Origin: JAQVSH01 sp964451605
Lineage (GTDB): Bacteria; Bacteroidota; Bacteroidia; Bacteroidales; UBA4181
DNA length: 53,762 bases
Assembly: GCA_964451605.1 (NCBI GenBank)
Contig: CAYVJA010000012.1
Location: 1-53,762 of the forward strand
Direction: 5' to 3'
Shown here: positions 25,693 to 33,142 of the stretch, in pieces
Position numbering within the stretch: position 1 is the stretch's first letter
Layout of the letters: every line of letters begins with the position of its first letter
Made by a program: the position numbers and the translations under genes
Notes under the pieces: generated by a model
What the model was told of the DNA's origin: nothing
What the model saw: the letters and a program-made list of their open reading frames with translations, nothing else
Database searches by the model: none

Positions 25693-25721
25693 ACCGAATT
25701 AAACCGCATAAACTATCTCTC

Positions 25722-26402
25722 ATGACAAAGATTCTGTTAGCTGAAGACGAAGAAAATCTGGGCATGCTGCTCAAAGAGTACCTGCAGGCCAAGAGTTTTT
25801 CTGTCGACCTCTACACCGATGGAGAGAAAGCCTCTCTGGCCTTTCGCGTAACCTCCTACGATCTTTGTATTCTGGACGTAATGATGCCCTTCAAAGACGG
25901 ATTCACAGTGGCCCGTGAAATCAGGCAGATCAATCAATCTATTCCCATCATCTTTGTTACGGCCCGTTCCATGAAAGAGGATGTCATTGAGGGGTTTAAA
26001 ATCGGCGCCGACGACTATATCACCAAACCCTTCAGTATGGAAGAACTGATCTTCCGTATTGAGGCCATATTGCGCCGCACCCGTTCGGATCAGCCGGCAA
26101 CCTTCTCAAACCAGTTTGTGATTGGGAAATACACCTTCGACTTCCAAAAACAGACGCTGCAAGACGACAAAATCACCCACAAACTCACCACCAAAGAGTC
26201 GGAACTGCTTCGACTCCTTTGCGAAAACGCCAATCGGATCCTGGAGCGGAATTACGCATTAAAAACTATTTGGGAAGACGACAATTACTTCAATGCCAGA
26301 AGTATGGACGTTTACATCACCAAGCTGCGGAAATACCTGAAAGACGAGCCCTCGGTCGAAATACTGAATGTACACGGGAAAGGGTTCAAACTCATCCTCT
26401 AA
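25722..26402 (+). CDS. rprY: OmpR/PhoB-family response regulator (RprY-like)
   Basis: The 226-residue DNA-binding regulator has a receiver domain with the acidic pocket (LLAEDEEN), phospho-acceptor Asp52 (CILDVMMPFKDGF), Thr80 and Lys102 (DDYITKPFS). A winged-helix C-terminal domain (about 125-226) contains LTTKESELLRLLCENANRIL and SMDVYITKLRKYLKDEPSVE. It is co-transcribed with the upstream kinase. Its stop codon overlaps the tail of the convergent ygiQ gene by 11 bases. Confidence 0.92.
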   Translation: MTKILLAEDEENLGMLLKEYLQAKSFSVDLYTDGEKASLAFRVTSYDLCILDVMMPFKDGFTVAREIRQINQSIPIIFVTARSMKEDVIEGFKIGADDYITKPFSMEELIFRIEAILRRTRSDQPATFSNQFVIGKYTFDFQKQTLQDDKITHKLTTKESELLRLLCENANRILERNYALKTIWEDDNYFNARSMDVYITKLRKYLKDEPSVEILNVHGKGFKLIL

Positions 26403-28206
26403 AGCGAGGACCCCGCTTAGTGCCTTTGGCCCTGCCCGACGAAGCCGGGGGCACATATCTCCCTTCACCAAAAAACAGTCCCTTCTGTCGAAGTTTCTCT
26501 TCAGGACGGGTCTCAGTAAAAAGGGGCTGCATAGTGTAAGGATCCATTCCCGAGTAAAACATGGCAGAGGCCAGCGTCATGGGCGTAGGGGTAAAATCCT
26601 GCACCTGTTCGGGATGAAGCCCGAGACCCGACATCTTTTCGGACAGGGCGTGCATATCGCTGAGCCTGCACCCCGGCAAACTGCTGACAAAATAGGGTAC
26701 CAGCTGCAGACGCAGTGATTCGGAACTATTGATGCGGTCGAACCGCTCTTTCAGCCGTTCAAAAAGGGTAAACGAAGGCTTCCTTACCCATTTCAACACC
26801 GCATCGGAGGTATGTTCGGGAGCCACCTTTAAACGTCCGGAGACATGATGACGCAAAAGGGTAGAGAAATAGTCGGCATGCTGCCCGGAAAGGAAAGACC
26901 CGTTTGTATCTAAAAAGAGATCGTACCGGATACCGCTTCCTACAAAAGCCTTTCGCACTGCCCGATGCGAACGAACCCGTTCGTAAAGGGCAAGTAAAGG
27001 GCCCGGGTCGGTATGCAGATTCTTACACACCGAGGGAAAAAGACAGGAGGGACGCCTGCAGGAAGCGCACAATTGGAGATTGGCTCCCTGAACCTGATAC
27101 ATATTGGCAGAAGGGCCTCCGAGATCGCTGATAATACCCGCAAATCCGGGCAACTCCGCCAGCTCGTCTATCTCTTTGAGAACCGATTCGCACGACCGGC
27201 TGGCCACAAACTTCCCCTGGTGTGCGGAGATGGTACAGAAACTGCATCCGCCAAAGCAGCCCCGATGAAGCGTAATAGAAAAACGAATCATTTCGTAAGC
27301 GGGGATTGGCTTATCACGGTAGCGGGGATGGGGAAGCCGGGTATAGGGGAGCTCGTACCAACTGTCGAGCAGTGGGCTTTCGGGAAGGGAGAAAGGGGGA
27401 TGCACCACAATCCACCCCCCGGAAAACGGTTCTATCAACAGAGGAGGATTGCTTCGATTTGAGCTCTCCTCTATTCGCCGAAAGTTTTCGGCAAAGGCTC
27501 TCTTATCGGTACAACATCGCTCGAACGAGTGCAGAAGAAGGGTGGAAGCGGGTTCCAGACCCTCTTGTCTCATCCAGCCCTGAGGATTGTCACCCCGGCA
27601 GAGCGTAGCCGTTTGAGGAATATCATCGAGCGATCCCCCTTCGGAAATCCGACGCGCGATGGTCAGAATAGGTAGTTCGCCCATTCCATAGACCAGAATA
27701 TCAGCACCAGATTGCTGCAAGATGGAGGGCATCAGCTTGTTCTCCCAATAATCGTAATGGGCAAGCCGACGCAAAGAGGCTTCAATACCCCCCAAAACAA
27801 CCGGAACGTCGGGAAAAAGTCTCTTAAGTATCTGGCTGTACACCGTTGCGGCTCGATCGGGCCTGAAGCCCGCCTTCCCCCCTGCCGTGTAGGCGTCATC
27901 GCTGCGAAGGCGTCGGTTGGCCGTATAGTGGTTCACCATGCTATCCATATTGCCCGCACTCACGCCAAAAAAGAGACGAGGCCTTCCGAATTTACGGAAA
28001 TCGCGCAAATCGTCCTGCCAATTGGGTTGTGCCACTACGGCCACACAATAGCCTGCAGATTCCAAAACGCGGGCAATCACGGCCGTTCCAAAAGAAGGAT
28101 GGTCGACGTAAGCATCGCCCGAAAAGAGCACCACATCAACACTATCCCAGCCTCGCAGTTGCATCTCCTTAACAGATGTCGGCAGCCAATCGGTGATCTT
28201 TCTCAT
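26392..28206 (-). CDS. YgiQ family radical SAM protein
   Basis: The roughly 604-residue protein has an N-terminal cobalamin-binding-like region (VVLFSGDAYVDHPSFGTAVIARVLE). A radical SAM core follows with TLHRGCFGGCSFCTISAHQGK, whose CxxxCxxC holds the [4Fe-4S] cluster. Extra cysteines near CASCRRPSCLFPSVC fit the family. The start MRKITDWLPTS at 28206 is preferred over the codon at 28236, which adds ten unusual residues. The biochemical role of YgiQ proteins is not established. It is convergent with rprY and divergent from the Crp/Fnr regulator. Confidence 0.92.
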   Translation of the reverse strand: MRKITDWLPTSVKEMQLRGWDSVDVVLFSGDAYVDHPSFGTAVIARVLESAGYCVAVVAQPNWQDDLRDFRKFGRPRLFFGVSAGNMDSMVNHYTANRRLRSDDAYTAGGKAGFRPDRAATVYSQILKRLFPDVPVVLGGIEASLRRLAHYDYWENKLMPSILQQSGADILVYGMGELPILTIARRISEGGSLDDIPQTATLCRGDNPQGWMRQEGLEPASTLLLHSFERCCTDKRAFAENFRRIEESSNRSNPPLLIEPFSGGWIVVHPPFSLPESPLLDSWYELPYTRLPHPRYRDKPIPAYEMIRFSITLHRGCFGGCSFCTISAHQGKFVASRSCESVLKEIDELAELPGFAGIISDLGGPSANMYQVQGANLQLCASCRRPSCLFPSVCKNLHTDPGPLLALYERVRSHRAVRKAFVGSGIRYDLFLDTNGSFLSGQHADYFSTLLRHHVSGRLKVAPEHTSDAVLKWVRKPSFTLFERLKERFDRINSSESLRLQLVPYFVSSLPGCRLSDMHALSEKMSGLGLHPEQVQDFTPTPMTLASAMFYSGMDPYTMQPLFTETRPEEKLRQKGLFFGEGRYVPPASSGRAKGTKRGPRFRG

Positions 28207-28304
28207 AGGGGCAGCATGAAGCGCCAAAGGTATCAAAAAGCGGCGTGGTTTGCGAAATTATTTATAACTTGCCATAGAATAGCCATTAAAGCATATGTGA
28301 ATCT

Positions 28305-29015
28305 ATGGTGATTGACGATCTCATCAACAACAGGCTTTTATACAATCCCGATTCCATTTTTCATACTCTTTCGGCCAACGAAAAGGAGTCGTTGCGCAAG
28401 GAGTTGGTTGTAATCCAACACAAAAAGGGCGATCTCGTTTACCGGGAGGGCGATCGGCCCGTGGGCTTACTCTGCCTGATGAATGGCAAGATGAAGATAT
28501 TCAAAGAGGGCTTCTGCGGGCGCGAACAGATAATCCGCATGGTTCGCCCGCCCGAATTTGCCTGCTACAGAGCCGTCCTGGCCGACGAGAACCACCAGGC
28601 TTCGGCCATGGCACTCGAAGACTCCACAACCGCTCTTATCCGAAAAGGAACCCTGGTTTCTCTGATTGAGGGCAATCCCTCGCTGGGGCTTACTATGCTT
28701 AAATCGCTGGCCATCGAACTGGGATTTGCCTACTACCGGACGCTGAGTCTTACGCAAAAGCATATCAGGGGAAGACTGGCCGACTCTCTGCTCTTCCTGC
28801 GCGACACCTACGGGTTCGAAAAAGATGAAAAGACACTGAAGGTCTATCTTTCGCGCGAGGATATAGCCAACCTGTCGAACATGACCACCTCGAATGCCAT
28901 CCGCACGCTGTCGGCCTTTNNNNNNNNNNCGTCGGAGGAAATCATAGCCATTGACGGACGAAAAATTAAACTTTTGAATATAAACACTATAGAAAAAATC
29001 AGCGATTTAGGATAG
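28305..29015 (+). CDS. Crp/Fnr family transcription regulator (contains a short gap)
   Basis: The regulator has an N-terminal cyclic-nucleotide-binding fold (about 15-140: HKKGDLVYREGDRPVGLLCLMNGKM, then QIIRMVRPPEFACYRAV). A linker helix and a C-terminal winged helix follow (LSREDIANLSNMTTSNAIRTLSAF). Ten N at 28920-28929 fall just after the recognition helix; the wing resumes in the same frame (SEEIIAIDGRKIKLLN). Family spacing suggests that few real bases are missing. The N-terminal domain lacks an obvious cAMP-binding signature, so the ligand is unknown. It is a single gene; the next gene has its own promoter. Confidence 0.86.
   Translation: MVIDDLINNRLLYNPDSIFHTLSANEKESLRKELVVIQHKKGDLVYREGDRPVGLLCLMNGKMKIFKEGFCGREQIIRMVRPPEFACYRAVLADENHQASAMALEDSTTALIRKGTLVSLIEGNPSLGLTMLKSLAIELGFAYYRTLSLTQKHIRGRLADSLLFLRDTYGFEKDEKTLKVYLSREDIANLSNMTTSNAIRTLSAFXXXXSEEIIAIDGRKIKLLNINTIEKISDLG
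28920..28929. other. Assembly gap (10 N)
   Basis: This run of N lies inside the DNA-binding domain of the Crp/Fnr gene. The frame is kept across it. Confidence 0.95.
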
Positions 29016-29038
29016 GGCAAAATTCCTTGGACAGATGA

Positions 29039-29069
29039 TTTGGAAATCGCAGTGGAAACCCTATTTTTG
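29039..29069 (+). promoter_or_regulatory. Promoter of the third OmpH gene
   Basis: TTTG (29039-29042), a 19-base spacer and TATTTTTG (29062-29069) make a textbook Bacteroidetes promoter, 36 bases before the ATG at 29106. Confidence 0.75.
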
Positions 29070-29105
29070 TGCTCTCATTAACCTTTCTACCAGAAACAGC
29101 CATCT

Positions 29106-29717
29106 ATGAAAAACCAGAACCTGATTATACAGATTTTCCTTGCAGTAGCTATCGTTGTGCTCTATATTCTACACTTCTCTCCCTCACGGAGCAACGCTTC
29201 GCAGGCCGAAAGCAGCGATACCCTCGCCCTGCAAAAGCCTGTCGGGACCATAGCTTTTGTAAACATCGATACGCTTGTACAAAACCTGGAACTCTGGCAA
29301 TCACTCCGCGACAAATTTCAGGACAAGCAAAACCAATACAATACCGAAATCACCTCCAAGCAAAGACGGCTCCAAACAAGGGCTAACGACTTGGGCGACA
29401 GGGTACAAAAAACTCTGGTAACCCGTTCGGATGCCGAAAAAGAGGCAGCTCAGCTCGAGCAGGAAAACCAGACACTGATGCAACTGGCCGAAAACTACCG
29501 GGTTCAACTGGCCGAAGAGGAGCAGGTTTCATACCGGCAAATCCTCAACGAGATTATGATCTATCTGGAAGAGGTGGGCAAGAAGGAGGGATACACCTAT
29601 GTGCTGGGCAACTCTTTCGGAGGCAATATCCTCTTTGCCGAACAGGGCCTCGACATCACCTACGAGGTGTTGCAAGGTATGAACGCACGGTTTAAATCGC
29701 CCCAGGCCACCAAATAG
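29106..29717 (+). CDS. OmpH/Skp-like protein with membrane anchor (third copy)
   Basis: The 203-residue protein begins with a hydrophobic segment (IIQIFLAVAIVVLYILHF, about 6-23) with no obvious cleavage site. It is therefore probably anchored in the inner membrane facing the periplasm. A Ser-rich linker precedes the OmpH motif IAFVNIDTLVQNLELWQ. A long coiled coil (about 70-150) and the closing segment KEGYTYVLGNSFGGNILFAE follow. It differs from the two copies after bamA by the anchor and longer linker. It lies 15 bases before a glycosyltransferase gene, so the two may be co-transcribed. Confidence 0.88.
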   Translation: MKNQNLIIQIFLAVAIVVLYILHFSPSRSNASQAESSDTLALQKPVGTIAFVNIDTLVQNLELWQSLRDKFQDKQNQYNTEITSKQRRLQTRANDLGDRVQKTLVTRSDAEKEAAQLEQENQTLMQLAENYRVQLAEEEQVSYRQILNEIMIYLEEVGKKEGYTYVLGNSFGGNILFAEQGLDITYEVLQGMNARFKSPQATK

Positions 29718-29732
29718 TTTATCGCTATTCGT

Positions 29733-31004
29733 TTGCTCCAACCCCTTTCACACTACCTGAACCATCACGGCGTGGCTGCAATGATAGAAGAGCCGCCCGC
29801 CGGGAAATTGGGTATTGTGGTGTGTATACCGGCTTTCAAGGAACCTGATCCGTTATTGCCGCTCGATTCCCTCTTCGCAGCCCATCCCCCCTCCTGCCCT
29901 GTCGAGGTTCTCATTCTTTTTAATACGCCCGAACAGGCAAATTCGGAAGAGATCCGACAAACCCGGGAGGGCTATCAACAGGCTCTTGTTTGGGCAAAAG
30001 CGCACCAACGGGAAGGATTCCGTTGTTATCCCCTACTTATCGAGGCCATTCCCCGAAAACACGCCGGAGCCGGAATGGCCAGAAAACTGGTTATGGATCA
30101 AGCCGTTGTTCGTTTCCTCAGGGCAGAGAACAGTCGGGGCATTCTTGTAGGTTTCGACTCCGACACCACCTGCTGCCGCAACTATTTTTGCGCCATCGAG
30201 GAGCAATTCGCCCTTCATCCACAAACGGGAGGTGCCTCCGTCTACTTTGAACACCCGATTGGCGGAACCGAATTCGCCCCCGAAATCTATCAGGGTATCC
30301 TCTATTACGAGAGTCACCTGCGGTATCTTTCGCAGGCCATGCGCTATTGCGGATTTCCCTATTTCTATCACACTGTAGGTTCGGCTTTTGCTGTGCGAGC
30401 CGATATCTATGCCTTACAGGGAGGCATGAACCGCCGGACCGCCGGCGAGGACTTCTATTTTCTCCACAAGATTATGCCTCTGCAGCATTACGCACACATT
30501 AACCAAACCACCGTCTATCCCTCACCCAGATGCTCCGACAGAGTGCCTTTCGGAACAGGAGCTCAGATGCGTCAATGGATGGCACAGGAGGAGAAGCGGC
30601 TCGATACCTACGCTTTCGAATCGTTTTTGTACATAAAGCCCTTTTTCGAACAGATACCCCTTTGGTACGCTCCGCGGAAAACGGAAATTCCCCACTCCGC
30701 CCAAGAGAGTGCCGAAGCCCCCCTGCTCTGCACATTTCTGGACCAAGAGGGCTGGAGCCGGAAGTGGGAGGAGCTGCAAACCCACAGCAGTTCGCCCGAA
30801 CGGTTCACCAAACGATTCTTCAACTGGTTTAACGGATTTATGATGGTCAAGTACCTGAACTTCTGCGTGCGCAACGGATTGGAAAAACAACCGGTTCAGG
30901 ATGCCTGCAGACAGCTGGCCAGGGCTGCGGGTTGGAAAGACTTTGCACAAGACTTCCCCGGGATTTTACTGCAACTGCGCGAAGAGGACAAAAAAATCCT
31001 GTAA
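29733..31004 (+). CDS. GT2-like glycosyltransferase
   Basis: The 423-residue protein has a GT-A fold N-terminal domain. IVVCIPAFKEPDPLLPL opens the nucleotide-binding strand. GILVGFDSDTTC has the DxD-like metal motif, and RRTAGEDFYFLHK carries the ED of the catalytic base region. The C-terminal third is helical and of unknown role. There is no signal peptide and no clear membrane helix. The start is uncertain: TTG at 29733 or ATG at 29781; sequence between them looks coding. It follows the third OmpH gene by 15 bases. The acceptor is unknown. Its stop codon is inside a hairpin shared with the convergent ftsB-like gene. Confidence 0.75.
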   Translation: MLQPLSHYLNHHGVAAMIEEPPAGKLGIVVCIPAFKEPDPLLPLDSLFAAHPPSCPVEVLILFNTPEQANSEEIRQTREGYQQALVWAKAHQREGFRCYPLLIEAIPRKHAGAGMARKLVMDQAVVRFLRAENSRGILVGFDSDTTCCRNYFCAIEEQFALHPQTGGASVYFEHPIGGTEFAPEIYQGILYYESHLRYLSQAMRYCGFPYFYHTVGSAFAVRADIYALQGGMNRRTAGEDFYFLHKIMPLQHYAHINQTTVYPSPRCSDRVPFGTGAQMRQWMAQEEKRLDTYAFESFLYIKPFFEQIPLWYAPRKTEIPHSAQESAEAPLLCTFLDQEGWSRKWEELQTHSSSPERFTKRFFNWFNGFMMVKYLNFCVRNGLEKQPVQDACRQLARAAGWKDFAQDFPGILLQLREEDKKIL

Positions 31005-31017
31005 AGCTTACAGGATT
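30995..31017. terminator. Shared hairpin over two convergent stop codons
   Basis: AATCCTGTAA / TTACAGGATT forms a perfect 10-bp stem with a 3-base loop. It contains the TAA of the glycosyltransferase gene and part of the TAA of the ftsB-like gene. On the minus strand it is followed by a T-run, so it works best as the ftsB terminator. Confidence 0.7.
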
Positions 31018-31312
31018 ACTCTTCAATCAAAAAGATCTCCTCATGAGGAGCCTTCATATAATAGGTTTCCCTGGCAAACTTCTCTAATGCTTCGTTGCCC
31101 GAACGGAGTGCCTCCACCCGCTTTTTGTCCTCATCAATCTTCAGCTGATAATGAAGCGCCTTAGCCTCCAATTCGTGCAGTTCTTTTAGCGAACGGATAC
31201 GCCCCAGAATACTGTTCTGGTCGAAGAATGCCAGCCAGATCAGAAACAACACCCCGGCCAGCAAATACTTGTTTGCCAGGATAGGAGCCACTATTTCGGA
31301 GAGTCTCTTCAT
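31016..31312 (-). CDS. Septum formation initiator, FtsB/DivIC family
   Basis: The 98-residue inner-membrane protein has a short cytoplasmic N-terminus, one membrane helix (about 17-31, LLAGVLFLIWLAFF) and a periplasmic coiled coil (about 38-75). It ends with the family segment EKFARETYYMKAPHEEIFLIEE. FtsB-like proteins link FtsL and FtsQ in the divisome. The ATG lies only 4 bases after a -7 box, which suggests a leaderless transcript. It is read independently of the amidohydrolase upstream. Confidence 0.9.
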   Translation of the reverse strand: MKRLSEIVAPILANKYLLAGVLFLIWLAFFDQNSILGRIRSLKELHELEAKALHYQLKIDEDKKRVEALRSGNEALEKFARETYYMKAPHEEIFLIEE

Positions 31313-31316
31313 GCAA

Positions 31317-31349
31317 CAAAAGTAAAACTATTCGCACAATAAAATCAAG
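31317..31349 (-). promoter_or_regulatory. Promoter abutting the ftsB-like start codon
   Basis: The minus strand shows CTTG (31349-31346), a 21-base spacer and a perfect TACTTTTG box (31324-31317), then TTGC and the ATG at 31312. The spacing from box to ATG is the same 4 bases as at the thioesterase gene. Confidence 0.65.
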
Positions 31350-31372
31350 TGACTATCCAAAATTGCAGAGGA

Positions 31373-32563
31373 TTAACCTGCCAGACGACGAAGGGTGGTT
31401 TCGGGAGTTAATTGCAGATGCTGAAGATCCAGATTCTCGAGCAACATTACACCCGGCTGCAAACCGGGCCTGAGCCTGCCCAAACGATGATCCAGCTGCA
31501 ACGCTTTGGCCCCGTTACAGGTTGCCCATGTAACCAAATCGCTGAGAGAGACAGCCGGGAAACTGCGTTGCAGAGTAATCATCTCCTCTAACAGCGACAG
31601 CACTCCATTCGATGCCAGACTATCGGTGCCTAAACAGATAGTTGCCCCTTTTCGCATAAAAAGATTAACGGGAGGAAGCGGATTTCCCATATACAGATTT
31701 GAGCGGGGACAAAGCACAAAAAAGAAGGGAGTATCCCCGTCTAATATAGCCTCCAGATCGGCCTCATCCAGAAAGGTGTTATGAACGGCCAACACCTGTC
31801 CAAAAGAGGAGAGCCGGCTTAGCACTGCCTGCACCGATCGCAGGCCGGGTGCTTTGTCGAAAAAGGCACCGGGACGGCTCTGAACATAGCGGGTTAGCGC
31901 ACCGGTACCTCTCACAAACATCTCATTTTCCAGATCCGATTCGGCAAGGTGAATCGAGATCCCTTGCCGGTACATGGAGATTGAGGCCGAATGTTCCTCG
32001 TGAATTGCTTCCCACAACCGGGGCGAAACTGAATAAGGGGCATGGGGGGTAAGCGAGACTGGCAGATTATAAAGCGAAAACTCCCGGCTCAGTCTCTTCC
32101 CTCTCTCTACGATAGAGGGTGCCGCCGACGGATCGGTTCCAAACAGCTCAACAAAAGTGTGATAGGCAATGGCACTCTGCGCCTTAACCGGAGCCGACAA
32201 GGCAAGATTCGAAATATCGGCACAAGCCACCGTCCCCCCCTCAAAGAGGGCCCGGTCGGCTGCGAGCATCACCTCCGGAGGGCAAAACGTCTGCCTGAAA
32301 CTGCCCACCGCCTCGATGAAAGCAGCCAGATCGGCACCCTGCGGAGTCTTACCCGCCAGATGCGATAACTCCAGATGAAGATGACAATTCACCAAACCCG
32401 GAATCAACACCCCGTTATAGAATTCAACCCCCTCACACTCTCTAAAAGTACCCTGATTGTCGGTAACCGAAAGAATAGTACCCTCATCATCGAGCGTCAC
32501 CATCCCTTTGCGCAGCACGGAACCGTCGCCGGGCATGAGATATTGGGCTGCAATTTTTCGCAC
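31373..32563 (-). CDS. Amidohydrolase family protein (deaminase-like)
   Basis: This 396-residue cytoplasmic metal-dependent hydrolase belongs to the chlorohydrolase/cytosine deaminase-like branch. Metal-binding motif LVNCHLHLELSHL (HxH) lies near residue 60. Further active-site segments are SLTPHAPYSVS, IHLAESDLENEMF, VLAVHNTFL and ICLGTDSLASNG with the final Asp ligand. The small beta-sandwich is split between the N- and C-termini. Related enzymes deaminate purines, S-adenosylhomocysteine or aminofutalosine; I cannot tell which from the sequence. It precedes the ftsB-like gene by 60 bases and follows the DUF4296 gene on the same strand with 9 bases between. Confidence 0.85.
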   Translation of the reverse strand: MRKIAAQYLMPGDGSVLRKGMVTLDDEGTILSVTDNQGTFRECEGVEFYNGVLIPGLVNCHLHLELSHLAGKTPQGADLAAFIEAVGSFRQTFCPPEVMLAADRALFEGGTVACADISNLALSAPVKAQSAIAYHTFVELFGTDPSAAPSIVERGKRLSREFSLYNLPVSLTPHAPYSVSPRLWEAIHEEHSASISMYRQGISIHLAESDLENEMFVRGTGALTRYVQSRPGAFFDKAPGLRSVQAVLSRLSSFGQVLAVHNTFLDEADLEAILDGDTPFFFVLCPRSNLYMGNPLPPVNLFMRKGATICLGTDSLASNGVLSLLEEMITLQRSFPAVSLSDLVTWATCNGAKALQLDHRLGRLRPGLQPGVMLLENLDLQHLQLTPETTLRRLAG

Positions 32564-32572
32564 AACGAAAAG

Positions 32573-33142
32573 TTATTGAACCCTGGGAAGTACAGACGGG
32601 GTAAGTCGCCGGCCGGCAGGACGCTTAGGGCGGGGAGGCTCGGCTACTATCTTAGCCCGAAGAAGCAATCGTTCGGTTTCGGCCCGGAAAATCATGACCG
32701 AGTCGTATCCGAATATCGAGAGCGAATCGGCCATACGGGTTAAGCGAAGACTGTCGAACCTGATCTTCTTCTGCGTCTCGAGTTCAATCCGGTAGAGAGA
32801 ATCGGCAATAATGGCAGGACCCTCCATTCGGGCAATTCTACGCTTTACATCCTCAAGTACACGATCGAACTGCTTGGGATGCCGGGAGTAATAGGCAATG
32901 GTCCGGTCGAACTCCTCCGGGGTAAACCCATGATGAGCCACCACAGCCATATAATAGTTCTGTGAATCAGGTGGCGGAATATAAGAGTAGGCATTACGGC
33001 CAAAATAGGCGGTAGCCAACTGCATATCGGTAAGTATGCGTGTAAATTGTTTCGGAGGAATCGGATCGACCTTTGCGGGCGAACAGGCTCCAAAAAAGAA
33101 CAACCCTGCCAGGAGAGAGAAAACAATACGCATCATACCCAT
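32573..33142 (-). CDS. DUF4296 lipoprotein
   Basis: The 189-residue protein has a lipoprotein signal (MRIVFSLLAGLFFFGACSPA, lipobox FGAC). The DUF4296 core follows (KQFTRILTDMQLATAYF, then FTPEEFDRTIAYYSRHPKQF and VLEDVKRRI). The tail is charged and rich in Arg and Pro. It is exported and probably lipidated. Its first ATG overlaps the TAA of the upstream T9SS-type gene by one base; two more in-frame ATG follow within four codons. The function is unknown. The pairing with a gliding-motility C-terminal domain protein is frequent in Bacteroidetes. Confidence 0.85.
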   Translation of the reverse strand: MGMMRIVFSLLAGLFFFGACSPAKVDPIPPKQFTRILTDMQLATAYFGRNAYSYIPPPDSQNYYMAVVAHHGFTPEEFDRTIAYYSRHPKQFDRVLEDVKRRIARMEGPAIIADSLYRIELETQKKIRFDSLRLTRMADSLSIFGYDSVMIFRAETERLLLRAKIVAEPPRPKRPAGRRLTPSVLPRVQ

